NCBI GenBank assembly: GCA_964482235.1
Contig: CAYZWU010000011.1
Coordinates: 62,001-126,000 of the forward strand
Direction of reading: 5' to 3'
Length of the DNA: 64,000 bases
DNA from: CAYZWU01 sp964482235
GTDB taxonomy: Bacteria > Planctomycetota > B15-G4 > CAYZWU01
The position numbers were made by a program, and so were the translations under genes. The notes beneath the pieces are model-generated. The model was not told the DNA's origin and made no database searches. It saw only the letters and a list, made by a program, of their open reading frames with translations. This document shows positions 16,186 to 24,706 of the stretch, piece after piece; positions within the stretch are counted from its first letter, which is position 1; each line of letters starts with the position of its first letter.

Positions 16186-18162
16186 TCATTGGCCGCTGGT
16201 CAGCTGAACGACGATCGACTCCTCTTCCCCCTCTTCGAGATAGACGATGACCTTGGTCTGCTCGACCAGGAAGAGCTGCGCAAAAGCATTGGTTCCGTCC
16301 TCGCTGTTGGCGTTCGTCGACTGGCCGGTGACGGAGTATTCGCCCGGCTCCAGGTGGGCAAAGGCGAATCGCGCATCCTTGTCCGACATCACCTGGCGAT
16401 GAAAGCCGTCCTTCCGCGACAGGGACACCATGACGCCCGGCATCGCGCGCCCTACGTGGTCCACAGTCTTTCCCTTCACCGTTCCGCCCCGCTTCAGCTG
16501 GAGGACGCCGAGATCGGTGGACTGGTTCTCGTCGGCGAAGACGGTCACATCGTTTATCGACAGCTCGGTATAGCCCGGATGGGTCAGATGGACCTGATAG
16601 ACGCCGGGCTTGATCAAGGTCTTCGTGAAGATCCCCTTCGAATCGGAGACGGCCTTCTTGCCCGTGTCCCCCGTATCCGAATCCACGGTGCTGAAGAACT
16701 GGAAGAGATCCATGTCGATGTAGTGGTTGAACCTGAGCTGCATATTCACGTTGGGGATGGGGCTGCCGTCGGGAGACACCACCTTGCCTGTAACGGAGCC
16801 GCCCTTGTTCATGAACACGTCGACTCCGGGCAGCACCTCGCCCTGCGAAACGGTCACCTGCTCGGACGAGCAGTTGGCGTATCCCTTGGCCGCGATTTCA
16901 ACGCTGTAAAGCCCCGGATCGAGGCCGGTGACCTCGTACTGGCCGTCCTCCGCGGTGATCTGCTGGATGATGTTCGTCTTCTGCTGGGCCATCTTTCTTC
17001 TCTTGCGAAAGACGGTGAGATTGTAGCTCTTCACGGGTGTTCCGGTCTTCTGGTCGCGAACGGTGCCCGCGAGCCCCCCCTGGGGCCTGAGCATGACGAT
17101 CACGTCCTTGTCGCCGGAACGGACGCGAGCGTTGCGGCCGTCGGTGTAGCCGTCGCAGAATCCCCGGACGGCAAAGAGCCCCTCTGCCAGGCCGGTGATC
17201 GTGAAGGAGCCGTCCTGCCCGGAAAGGGCCGTCCCCGTGCTCTTGTACTTCCTCGAGTTGGCGCGGTTGGCGACGAGGTGCACCCCCGGGAGCGGATTCT
17301 TGTCAGGGCCCAGCGTGACGCCGGAGACCTCGTAGCCCGGCCCCAGCTCGAAGTTGATCTCCGACTGCCTCTTCGTTTCCCACTGCATCGCCTGCTTGAT
17401 CTGCGTCGCATACCCCGCGGCGGAGACCTTGACCTCGAAGCCCGAGAAGGAGATCTTGTCGAATCCGTACTCGCCGCCTCCTCCGCTCATCACCTGCATC
17501 AGCGGCCGCTTGTCCTTCTCTTCCAGATAGGCGGAGAAGTTGGGATCGAAGAGCTCCACCAGAGCCCCCTGGATCGGGGTGCCGCGCTTGTCGGTGATCT
17601 TCCCTGTCACCACGAAGCCCGAGTTCATGATGATATCGGGAAGCTCCATCACCTGATTGGCCTGGACGAAGAGGGGTGAGTAGCTGGTATCGGCATAATC
17701 CCCGTGGTTCGCAGTGAGGGAGAACTCCCTGGCCGCCGGAACGCCTTTCATGAAGTATTCACCGGTGGACGACGTGACGGCCTTGATGTTGAGCTTCTGG
17801 CGGGCGTTGGGATGGCGGAAGAAGATGTTCCTCCCCAGATAGAGCGTCAGCGTGGCGCCGGTTACCGGGGCTCCGTCCTTGTTCACCACCCGTCCCCTGG
17901 CTCCCCCCGTGCCGCCGGTGTTCCGGAACGACTCGGGGACCTCCAGCTTCTCGCGGCCGATCTCCCTCTCCTCCGCCACCTCGTCCTGGCCATCGATGGT
18001 GCTGATCACCGTCTTGGTATCGTCCCGGACGTCTTCACTCTCCTCTATCTGCCTTTGCTCACCCTTCCCTTCATCATCGCCGAAAAGCTGGAAGAGCAGT
18101 ATGCCGACAAAGACGAGAAGGATCGCAATGGCTCCAATGATGATCTTATCCGGGGACAGCAT
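16186..18162 (-). CDS. Membrane-anchored protein with about six carboxypeptidase-regulatory-like repeats
   Basis: 658 residues. A short head and one helix (IIIGAIAILLVFVGILLFQL, about 8-27) are followed by an acidic linker (30-80) and then repeated beta-sandwich units. Each unit opens with G-x-V/A-x-G-x-V and a P-L/I-P-G/N-V/A turn: GARGRVVNKDGAPVTGATL, GFVVTGKITDKRGTPIQGAL, SGVTLGPDKNPLPGVHLVAN, GGLAGTVRDQKTGTPVKSYN, GGSVTGKVVSPDGSPIPNV and GGTVKGKTVDHVGRAMPGV. The repeats resemble CarboxypepD_reg (transthyretin-like) domains, found in exported and surface proteins. No catalytic domain is visible. A larger paralogue lies at 59194-62223. Function unknown; an envelope structural or binding role is inference. 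Confidence 0.85.
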   Translation of the reverse strand: MLSPDKIIIGAIAILLVFVGILLFQLFGDDEGKGEQRQIEESEDVRDDTKTVISTIDGQDEVAEEREIGREKLEVPESFRNTGGTGGARGRVVNKDGAPVTGATLTLYLGRNIFFRHPNARQKLNIKAVTSSTGEYFMKGVPAAREFSLTANHGDYADTSYSPLFVQANQVMELPDIIMNSGFVVTGKITDKRGTPIQGALVELFDPNFSAYLEEKDKRPLMQVMSGGGGEYGFDKISFSGFEVKVSAAGYATQIKQAMQWETKRQSEINFELGPGYEVSGVTLGPDKNPLPGVHLVANRANSRKYKSTGTALSGQDGSFTITGLAEGLFAVRGFCDGYTDGRNARVRSGDKDVIVMLRPQGGLAGTVRDQKTGTPVKSYNLTVFRKRRKMAQQKTNIIQQITAEDGQYEVTGLDPGLYSVEIAAKGYANCSSEQVTVSQGEVLPGVDVFMNKGGSVTGKVVSPDGSPIPNVNMQLRFNHYIDMDLFQFFSTVDSDTGDTGKKAVSDSKGIFTKTLIKPGVYQVHLTHPGYTELSINDVTVFADENQSTDLGVLQLKRGGTVKGKTVDHVGRAMPGVMVSLSRKDGFHRQVMSDKDARFAFAHLEPGEYSVTGQSTNANSEDGTNAFAQLFLVEQTKVIVYLEEGEEESIVVQLTSGQ

Positions 18163-18269
18163 GAGAACGAGTCTCCATATAAATATTTCTCAATAGGTGG
18201 TAATAGGACTCAGCTCTTGTATTGACACCACATTGAAACAAATAATTCCGCTGGAAACGCTTTTTTCTT

Positions 18270-19172
18270 CTATCCGGTCTTCTCCGCAACCCGGGTGGAG
18301 AGCGCCTTGGTCTCGGCGAAGCGGATCACATGTCCGGCCACGTCCATCTCCGTCGTCTTTTCTATCGCCTCGAGCCCGGGCGAGGCATTGACCTCGAGAA
18401 CCAGGGGCCCCTGCCCCGACTCGAGCATGTCCACGCCGGCCACATCGAGACCGAGAACGCCGGCAGCCTGGACCGCCATCTCGAAAAGCTCGGGCCTGGC
18501 ATCGACCACCTCGGCCCAGCCTCCCCTGTGGATGTTCGTCCTGAATTCGCCCTTCCTGGCCCGGCGCCTCATCACGGCGACTGCTTCCTTCCCCACCACG
18601 ATGATCCGGATGTCGCGCCCCTCCGAATCGGCGATGAACTCCTGGATGAGGAGGTTCTGGTTCATGCTCCAGAAGGCGTCCAGGGTCGATTCGGCAGTGC
18701 AGAACGAATCGGCCAGGATCACGCCCACTCCCTGGGCGCCCTGGAGAAACTTGAGGATCACAGGAAGCCCGCCCACCTTCTCCACCGCGGCTTCGAGGTC
18801 GGCCGGATTCCGGGTCATCACCGTCCTGGGTACGGGAATGCCCTTGCGCGTCAGGATCTGCATCGCCCGGAGCTTGTCCCTGGCCCGCATGATGGCCAGC
18901 GAGCGGTTCACGACGGGAATCCCCATCATCTGGAACTGCTTGACCACGGCCACGCCGAACTCCGTGGCGAAAAGACCGATACGCGGGATCACCACATCGA
19001 TGCAGCCGAGATCGAGGTCGCCCAGGTAGGCCATCGGCCGGCCGCCGTTGATGTAGAGGGATATATTGAGCGGGTCCGCCACGAAGACCTCGTGCCCCCG
19101 TGCTGCCGCGGCCCGCTTCAACCGCATGGTCGAGTAGAAGTAGCTGCGTCGCGACAAGATCAGGATCTTCAA
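18270..19172 (-). CDS. rimK: RimK-like ATP-grasp ligase
   Basis: 300 residues, TTG start with GGGAAGG 5 nt upstream. The N-terminal pre-ATP-grasp region (MKILILSRRSYFYSTMRLKR) is followed by the ATP-grasp core: GLPVILKFLQGAQGVGVILA (nucleotide-binding lysine and glycine loop, about 155-174), LLIQEFIADSEGRDIRIIVV, and LVLEVNASPGLEAIEKTTEM carrying the metal-binding ExN pair. RimK adds glutamates to the C-terminus of ribosomal protein S6, and close relatives make other gamma-glutamyl or N-acetyl-aspartyl-glutamate peptides. Length and the VNASPGLEAIE motif fit RimK, but the exact substrate is not set by sequence. It is separated from both neighbours by more than 100 bp. Confidence 0.88.
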   Translation of the reverse strand: MKILILSRRSYFYSTMRLKRAAAARGHEVFVADPLNISLYINGGRPMAYLGDLDLGCIDVVIPRIGLFATEFGVAVVKQFQMMGIPVVNRSLAIMRARDKLRAMQILTRKGIPVPRTVMTRNPADLEAAVEKVGGLPVILKFLQGAQGVGVILADSFCTAESTLDAFWSMNQNLLIQEFIADSEGRDIRIIVVGKEAVAVMRRRARKGEFRTNIHRGGWAEVVDARPELFEMAVQAAGVLGLDVAGVDMLESGQGPLVLEVNASPGLEAIEKTTEMDVAGHVIRFAETKALSTRVAEKTG

Positions 19173-19186
19173 GTTTGCCTTCCCGA

Positions 19187-19225
19187 TAGCTTTCGAAAAA
19201 AAGAAACGGGTATTTATGAAAGCTA
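19187..19225 (-). other. Inverted repeat in the rimK leader
   Basis: TAGCTTTC (19187-19194) and GAAAGCTA (19218-19225), 23-nt loop, directly before the rimK-like start. Possible leader stem or operator; no U tract. Confidence 0.3.
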
Positions 19226-19316
19226 GAAAATTACACGATCATCATCGGTTTTCATAACACCTTGTGAAATTAGTTCAAGAGGCGGGAGCCGCGGCGAGTT
19301 CCTGATCGCCCCCCGA

Positions 19317-21311
19317 TCAGAAGATATCGACCGTGATGTCTAAGGAACCGGGCTTGCCGTCCCCCTCGGCGATCCGCAAGGCATGATCGAGCAGCGCGTC
19401 GTTCCCGATACCCGACGAGGCCCTGCTGCAGTCGACGCGCACGCGGGACGCCGCGAGACTCCGCGCGTGCAGGCGGCTCGAGGCGCACCGTATCAGGGCT
19501 TCGCGCAGAAGCTTCATCAGCGCCTCGTTCGCCCCGTCCCGGTTCTCCTCTTCCAGCCGGCTGTAGAGGGGATCGATCAGACCCACGATCTCGTGAGGCG
19601 GGGCGAAGGAGAGCATCGCCGTCAAACGAGCGGCCCCGTCCTCCTTCTTCTGCAACGCCTCGAGAAGGGGAGCTGCCGTCTCGCCGACAGGCTGTCCGCT
19701 GCCTCCCATCAGCAGGTGAAGTGCGGCCCTGTTGACCGCGGTCATCGAGGGAAATGACGCGTCGTCAGGACCGGAGCCGGCCGCCTCGAGACGCCTGAGA
19801 ACGGCAAAGACAGCTGCCACGGCGAGGGGGTTGTCCTCGCGGTCCTTCTCGAGAAGAGAGACGACGGCGTCGAGGCTGAAGTCGTCTCCGCGGGCTGCCG
19901 CCACATGCAAGAGGCCGCGCCTCAGCGGCAAACTCGTCAGAAGCTCGGCCAGTTCCCCGTCATCGCCCCCGGCTCCCAGCCGCCGCAGGCACCGGTCAGC
20001 CAGAACGGCCGCAGGTCCGCCCGGCCGCTCCCAGCCTCGCAGAAAGACGCAGAGCGTCTCCGCCGCCTCGCCGTTGGTTGAGACATGCCGGAGGACGGCT
20101 CGAAGTCCGATCATCCGCCGATCCGGATCCTGCGCACGGAGAAGACGACCGATCGACTCCGCCGTTCTCCCTGAAGCCTCGGCGTCATCGATCGCAACGG
20201 GTCCGAAGAGCAGCCATGCGGCTTCCCGATCCATCTGCTGCAGATCGAGGGCTCTCCGCCTCAGGTCGCCGGGCAGCAGAAGAACGGTTCTGTGAATCGA
20301 CTCCCCTCGATAGAGATCCTCTTCCAGGAAGAAGGCCCGGATCAGGGCCGCAGCGCCTGCCGCGTCGTCGTCGAGAGCGAGAGCGACGGCGAACCGCGGC
20401 GCCGCTCTTCCGTAGAGCAGGTAATCGAGGCACTCGCCCCCGCCGTCGCGGCGGAATTCCTGGAGATAGCCGTGAAGAAAGCCGGGAGGATCGAGCCAGG
20501 CGAGGGCCTTCAGAGCGGCCGGCCTGCTCGCCGGCTCGGCCGCGGCAGAGTAGACATCCATTATCTCGTCGAGGAGTCGGCTGTCGAATCCCTGCTCGCC
20601 GGGGGACAGGCTGTCGCACGAGCCCCCGTTCCCGGTGACGAGGATCACCGTCTCGAGCAGTTCGATCCCGAGTCCCCGCTCCATCAGGATCAGGTCGAGT
20701 ACCATGTCCGCCGAACCGGCGATCGGCTCCTTCCGAACCGGGAGTGCGCTTCCGGGCTTCATGGCAAGACGGGGCGAAAGGACGAAGGGGCAGGAGAGGC
20801 CGGCAGCCTCGTTGATCCTGTCGAGGACCACGTCCAGGGGCACGGCACCGGGCCACGGCCCGGGGAAGACGAGACCGGCGTCCTTGTCGAAGATGTCGAT
20901 CGAGATCGTCCCCCGCAGCGGCTCGTCCTCGAGAGGCCGTTTCCGGAGAGCGGCATCGAGGACCGACCGAGCCTCCAGCGAAACCGCCTCCCCTTTCCCG
21001 AGCGCCCGCAGGACGCCCGGCATCCAGGGGCCGCCGCCTGCCATCACCTCCCTCACGGCCCTGCGCACGCCGCTTTCCTGCCCGGGTAGCCCGGCCAGCA
21101 GCGCCCCGGCGGAAGCCGGATCGAGACGGGCCTTCAGGCTGCGCGCCGCATTTCGCCGAACCGTCGGATCCGGCGCAACGAGAAGCTTGAGAACCGCGTC
21201 GAGCGAATCGCCATCCTCCGGGACGGCGGCGCCCGATGCGACAGGAAGGGAGAATGCGCCGACGAAGCAGCAGAGAAACCCTAACGCTGCAAAAAGAGAG
21301 GCGAGTCGCAT
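19317..21311 (-). CDS. Exported HEAT-like repeat protein, unknown function
   Basis: 664 residues from the ATG at 21311 (TGATG overlap with the kinase stop; a longer frame to 21386 would run inside the kinase and hide the signal peptide). A signal peptide, RLASLFAALGFLCCFVGAFS, ends near residue 25. HEAT-like helical pairs begin at once (LDAVLKLLVAPDPTVRRNAA). A middle segment (about 120-230) contains AVPLDVVLDRINEAAGLSCP and DMVLDLILMERGLGIELLET, reminiscent of secretin/STN short-domain repeats. Alanine/leucine-rich helices resume to the end, which is a beta-type tail. Last gene of a five-gene run behind the receptor kinase, so it may work outside the membrane with it. No family recognised with confidence. 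Confidence 0.75.
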   Translation of the reverse strand: MRLASLFAALGFLCCFVGAFSLPVASGAAVPEDGDSLDAVLKLLVAPDPTVRRNAARSLKARLDPASAGALLAGLPGQESGVRRAVREVMAGGGPWMPGVLRALGKGEAVSLEARSVLDAALRKRPLEDEPLRGTISIDIFDKDAGLVFPGPWPGAVPLDVVLDRINEAAGLSCPFVLSPRLAMKPGSALPVRKEPIAGSADMVLDLILMERGLGIELLETVILVTGNGGSCDSLSPGEQGFDSRLLDEIMDVYSAAAEPASRPAALKALAWLDPPGFLHGYLQEFRRDGGGECLDYLLYGRAAPRFAVALALDDDAAGAAALIRAFFLEEDLYRGESIHRTVLLLPGDLRRRALDLQQMDREAAWLLFGPVAIDDAEASGRTAESIGRLLRAQDPDRRMIGLRAVLRHVSTNGEAAETLCVFLRGWERPGGPAAVLADRCLRRLGAGGDDGELAELLTSLPLRRGLLHVAAARGDDFSLDAVVSLLEKDREDNPLAVAAVFAVLRRLEAAGSGPDDASFPSMTAVNRAALHLLMGGSGQPVGETAAPLLEALQKKEDGAARLTAMLSFAPPHEIVGLIDPLYSRLEEENRDGANEALMKLLREALIRCASSRLHARSLAASRVRVDCSRASSGIGNDALLDHALRIAEGDGKPGSLDITVDIF

Positions 21312-24300
21312 CAGTTCCCCCTGAAATGCCCCTCGATCGTCAGGCTGTCGATCCTCGCGTCCTTCAACGTCTTGAGCTCGCAGCACTTCCCCTTGACCTT
21401 GCCCGACCGCTTTCTCAGGATCGTCTCGCTGTCGACGACCAGGAGAAGCTCGTGGCCGTCCCAGCGGACCTCGATCGAATACCGCTCGCCCCTGTTGAAG
21501 CCGAAGGGGACGGAGCGTCCTTTACGCGGCTTCTCCTCGCCGAGATCGGGGAAGAAGAAGTAATCCTGCCAGTCGTTCAGGTCGCCGCGCCACCCCGCCG
21601 TCTGCCCGGCATGGCCGGTGCCCGGGAAGCTCCGGACGCCCACGCACTCGCCGAAGAAGGAGAAAAGGAGGAAGCAGGGTCCTTCCCCGAGGAGCGGAGC
21701 CTCGTAGCTGAACGAGATCGACAGCGCCTCACGGGGATCGAAGCCCGAGGCGAACCGGACCCCCACGCGGCTCTCGAAAGGAGCCGGCTCGCCGTTTCCC
21801 TTGTCCGCAGAGAAAAGAAGGACGCCCTCGTCCAGCTCGAAGCCGCGCCCCCTGACCTTGAAATCGCCAAGCTCGGCCGGATCGTCGAAGGGGTACTTCA
21901 CACGGATCCGGCTGCCATCGAGGCTCTCCACGGGCACGGAGAAGCTCTCGGACAGGCGTTCCATCGTCTTCATCCTGGTGCGGATCGCCTCGAGTCCCTC
22001 GGCGAGCTTTTCCCGCGCATACCGCGTGCGCGGCCAGGCGGAGCCTTTGGCGAATCGCTCCTCGTTAGTCTTGAGCTCGTCGAGAACGCGCTTCACGCCC
22101 TCGGCATCGCCGGCCTGGAGAGCCCTGTTGCCCGTCTCGAGAATGGCGAGGTACTCGTTGTCGGCTCGCTCCTCCTCCTCGGCGTAGACGCGGCTGATGG
22201 ACAGGATGCGGCGCTGGAAGAACGGTTTCCCGTCGAAATCGTCGATCGCGCCGAGAAGAGACCGCGCCTCGGCCATCTCGCCGGCGTAGAAAAGATAGAG
22301 AAAGGTCTCCTCCGTGCTGAGCTTGAACGACTTCCGCGCCCACCTCAGCACCTCGTTCACAGTCAGGTCCTTGAAGGAAAGCCTGAGCGACCGGTCGAGA
22401 GGTCCCTTGAGCACCAGCACTCTGCTCGATGGATCGGCGGAGAGGAGCTCTCCCTGGTAGGTGACTCCCTTGCGCGTCTCGAGGATCAGGTCGTGGCTCA
22501 GGTGCTTCATCAGGGCTTCGAGAGCCATCCCGTCGATCTTCGCCACCGTTTCGATCCGCCGGCGCCAGGCGTCGAGAAAGCCGGGCACGGGGAAAGGCGG
22601 CTTCTTCGCCAGCTCGCTCTCCAGGAGATCGAGAGCCGCGACGCCGTCTCCAAGGCGCATCGGCCCTTCCACGGCGAGCAGCACACGGGTTTTCTCGTTC
22701 TCCCGGAACTCGTCTTCCATCTCTTTCAGGCGCTCGTCGAAGCGGGGCTGCAGCGCGGCGGCGATCCCGCCGGGATCGGGCATGAGCGTCGAGAGCCCTT
22801 CGGGAAGGAGAGGCCGAAGATCGTCCTTTGCGGCGATCGCCTCCTCCATCAGGAAGCCGATCCCCTTTCGAGCCGAGGCGAGATCCGCTTCATCGACTGA
22901 CTTCCGGACCGAATCGGTCAGCGCTTCCTGGTATCGCTGCGACGCTTCCCGCGCCGCGGCCTCCAGGTCGCCGCGCAAGTCGAAAAAAAGGAGGTTCTGC
23001 TTGTCGAGAAAGGCATGAATCACGCTCTCCTCGAGAAAACGGCGCGGATCGGGATCCACCGGCTTTTCCGGATCGCCCTTGCCGAGCAGGAGAGGGATCG
23101 TCTCGACGACCGCGTCGCTCGCCAGATCACGCTTCCCCTCTTCGACGGCGCCGATCCTCTCCTCTGCCTCGACGAAGCCGCCGGCTGCCAGAAGGGCTCT
23201 CATCTCCTTCGCCTCGCCGTCGAGAAGCTCGAAAGCTCTCTTCAACAGGGCTGACCTGGTCCTGCTGACCAGATCCCTCACAACGGTAGAGACGTCGTCG
23301 TTCCTCTCGTCGAGGAAGCTCCGAATATCGGGCGGGACCTCCTCCTCGCCGCACCCGAGGGCGCGGCAGACCTCGCCCGCCATCGCCGCCTTGACGGCGC
23401 CGCACGCGTCCTCGAAGCCCTCCGACCTCAGGATGCGGTTGATCCGCGGGGAGTCGGTCCGGACCGTGTCCCTCACAACAGTGCGGCAGTCGGAAAGGAC
23501 CATCGTCCGGAACGCGCCGGCGTCGGAGACCGCGCTCTCTCCGCTCGATGATGCGAGAAGCTCAGGCAGGCGTTTCAACGCCTCGGCCGGAGAGATCTCG
23601 CCGGCGGCGTAGGCCGCCTCGAGCTTCCCGAAGATCGAGCTCTTCTCCCTGGCGGAAGCGGCGGTCTTCCCGTCATCCCGATCGGCCAGATGCCAGACAG
23701 CCGTTGCGGCAAGGAAAAGAACCGGCACGGCAAGGAAGAGAACGGTCCGGAAGCGGCTGCGGACCCGCTGCGATTCCCTCCAGCTCAGGCCGACGAAATC
23801 AGAGAGCCGTTCCGTCCTGTCCCGCAGCGCCTCCACCAGGACGCCGAGGTCGTCAAGGAGCTCGCGAGGCGTCTGGTAGCGCCGCGCGGGATTCCTGGCC
23901 ATCATGCGGGCGATGACGCGCGAGGAGATCCGGCTCACCTCGGGATTGATCCTGTCGGGCGGCGGCGTCTTGCCGAAGAGCACGTTGGTGATCACCTGGG
24001 CCACGGTCTCGCCCTCGATGGGCGGCTGCCCTGTCACCATGTGATAGAACGTGGCGCCCAGGGAGTAGATGTCCGAGCGGATGTCGGCCGACGCCGCATC
24101 GCGCGCCTGCTCGGGAGACATGTACTTCGGCGTCCCCACCGTGGTTCCTTCCCGGGTGATGGAGAGGTTCATGATGCCCTTGGCCAGGCCCAGATCGGCG
24201 AGACGGGCGCTGCCGTCCGTTCCCACGATGATGTTGCCCGGCTTGATGTCCCGATGGATGATCTCGCGCTGAAAGGCGTGATCCAGGGCTTCGGCCATGT

Positions 24301-24706
24301 CCCGGATGATCAGGGCGGCGCGGCTCTCGGCGAGGGGGCCGTGCCTGTCGATGATCGTCTGGACGCTCTTCCCCTCCACGTACTCCATCACGAAGTAGTA
24401 GTATCGCGGCGTCTCGGCCAGATCGATCCCCTTCACGATGTTCGGATGGTCCATGCTGGCCACGAGCAGGGCCTCGCGCCTGAGCCTCTCCAGGGGCAAG
24501 GCGTCCTTGAGATCGGACTTCTTGAGGATCTTCAAGGCGACGATGCGGTCCATGGAAATCTGCCGGGCCCTGTAGACGGTCCCCATGCCGCCGGAGCCGA
24601 GGCGCTCCATGATCTCGAAGCCATCGATCGGCTGGAACGAGCCGTTCTTTCCCGCCGTGCCGTTCCTGCTGCTGTTCGCCGGTCTCTTCCCGCCCTCACT
24701 GGTCAC
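21311..24706 (-). CDS. Transmembrane Hanks-type Ser/Thr protein kinase with large extracytoplasmic region
   Basis: 1131 residues from a GTG at 24706, preferred over ATG 24745 because GGAGGA lies 8 nt upstream. The kinase domain (about 30-285) is complete: glycine loop MERLGSGGMGTVYRA, lysine in VALKILKK, catalytic loop IIHRDIKPGNII, DLG in place of DFG (ADLGLAKG), and GTPKYMSPEQ. One membrane helix lies at about 318-340 (VLFLAVPVLFLAATAVWHLA). Outside there are about 590 residues of mostly helical, charged sequence, then a C-terminal beta-rich module (about 940-1125) that looks like a DUF1080/concanavalin-type sugar-binding fold. Kinases of this design sense envelope signals and phosphorylate FHA-domain partners. 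An FHA-sigma54 activator is encoded two genes upstream in the same run. Target unproven. Confidence 0.92.
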   Translation of the reverse strand: MTSEGGKRPANSSRNGTAGKNGSFQPIDGFEIMERLGSGGMGTVYRARQISMDRIVALKILKKSDLKDALPLERLRREALLVASMDHPNIVKGIDLAETPRYYYFVMEYVEGKSVQTIIDRHGPLAESRAALIIRDMAEALDHAFQREIIHRDIKPGNIIVGTDGSARLADLGLAKGIMNLSITREGTTVGTPKYMSPEQARDAASADIRSDIYSLGATFYHMVTGQPPIEGETVAQVITNVLFGKTPPPDRINPEVSRISSRVIARMMARNPARRYQTPRELLDDLGVLVEALRDRTERLSDFVGLSWRESQRVRSRFRTVLFLAVPVLFLAATAVWHLADRDDGKTAASAREKSSIFGKLEAAYAAGEISPAEALKRLPELLASSSGESAVSDAGAFRTMVLSDCRTVVRDTVRTDSPRINRILRSEGFEDACGAVKAAMAGEVCRALGCGEEEVPPDIRSFLDERNDDVSTVVRDLVSRTRSALLKRAFELLDGEAKEMRALLAAGGFVEAEERIGAVEEGKRDLASDAVVETIPLLLGKGDPEKPVDPDPRRFLEESVIHAFLDKQNLLFFDLRGDLEAAAREASQRYQEALTDSVRKSVDEADLASARKGIGFLMEEAIAAKDDLRPLLPEGLSTLMPDPGGIAAALQPRFDERLKEMEDEFRENEKTRVLLAVEGPMRLGDGVAALDLLESELAKKPPFPVPGFLDAWRRRIETVAKIDGMALEALMKHLSHDLILETRKGVTYQGELLSADPSSRVLVLKGPLDRSLRLSFKDLTVNEVLRWARKSFKLSTEETFLYLFYAGEMAEARSLLGAIDDFDGKPFFQRRILSISRVYAEEEERADNEYLAILETGNRALQAGDAEGVKRVLDELKTNEERFAKGSAWPRTRYAREKLAEGLEAIRTRMKTMERLSESFSVPVESLDGSRIRVKYPFDDPAELGDFKVRGRGFELDEGVLLFSADKGNGEPAPFESRVGVRFASGFDPREALSISFSYEAPLLGEGPCFLLFSFFGECVGVRSFPGTGHAGQTAGWRGDLNDWQDYFFFPDLGEEKPRKGRSVPFGFNRGERYSIEVRWDGHELLLVVDSETILRKRSGKVKGKCCELKTLKDARIDSLTIEGHFRGN

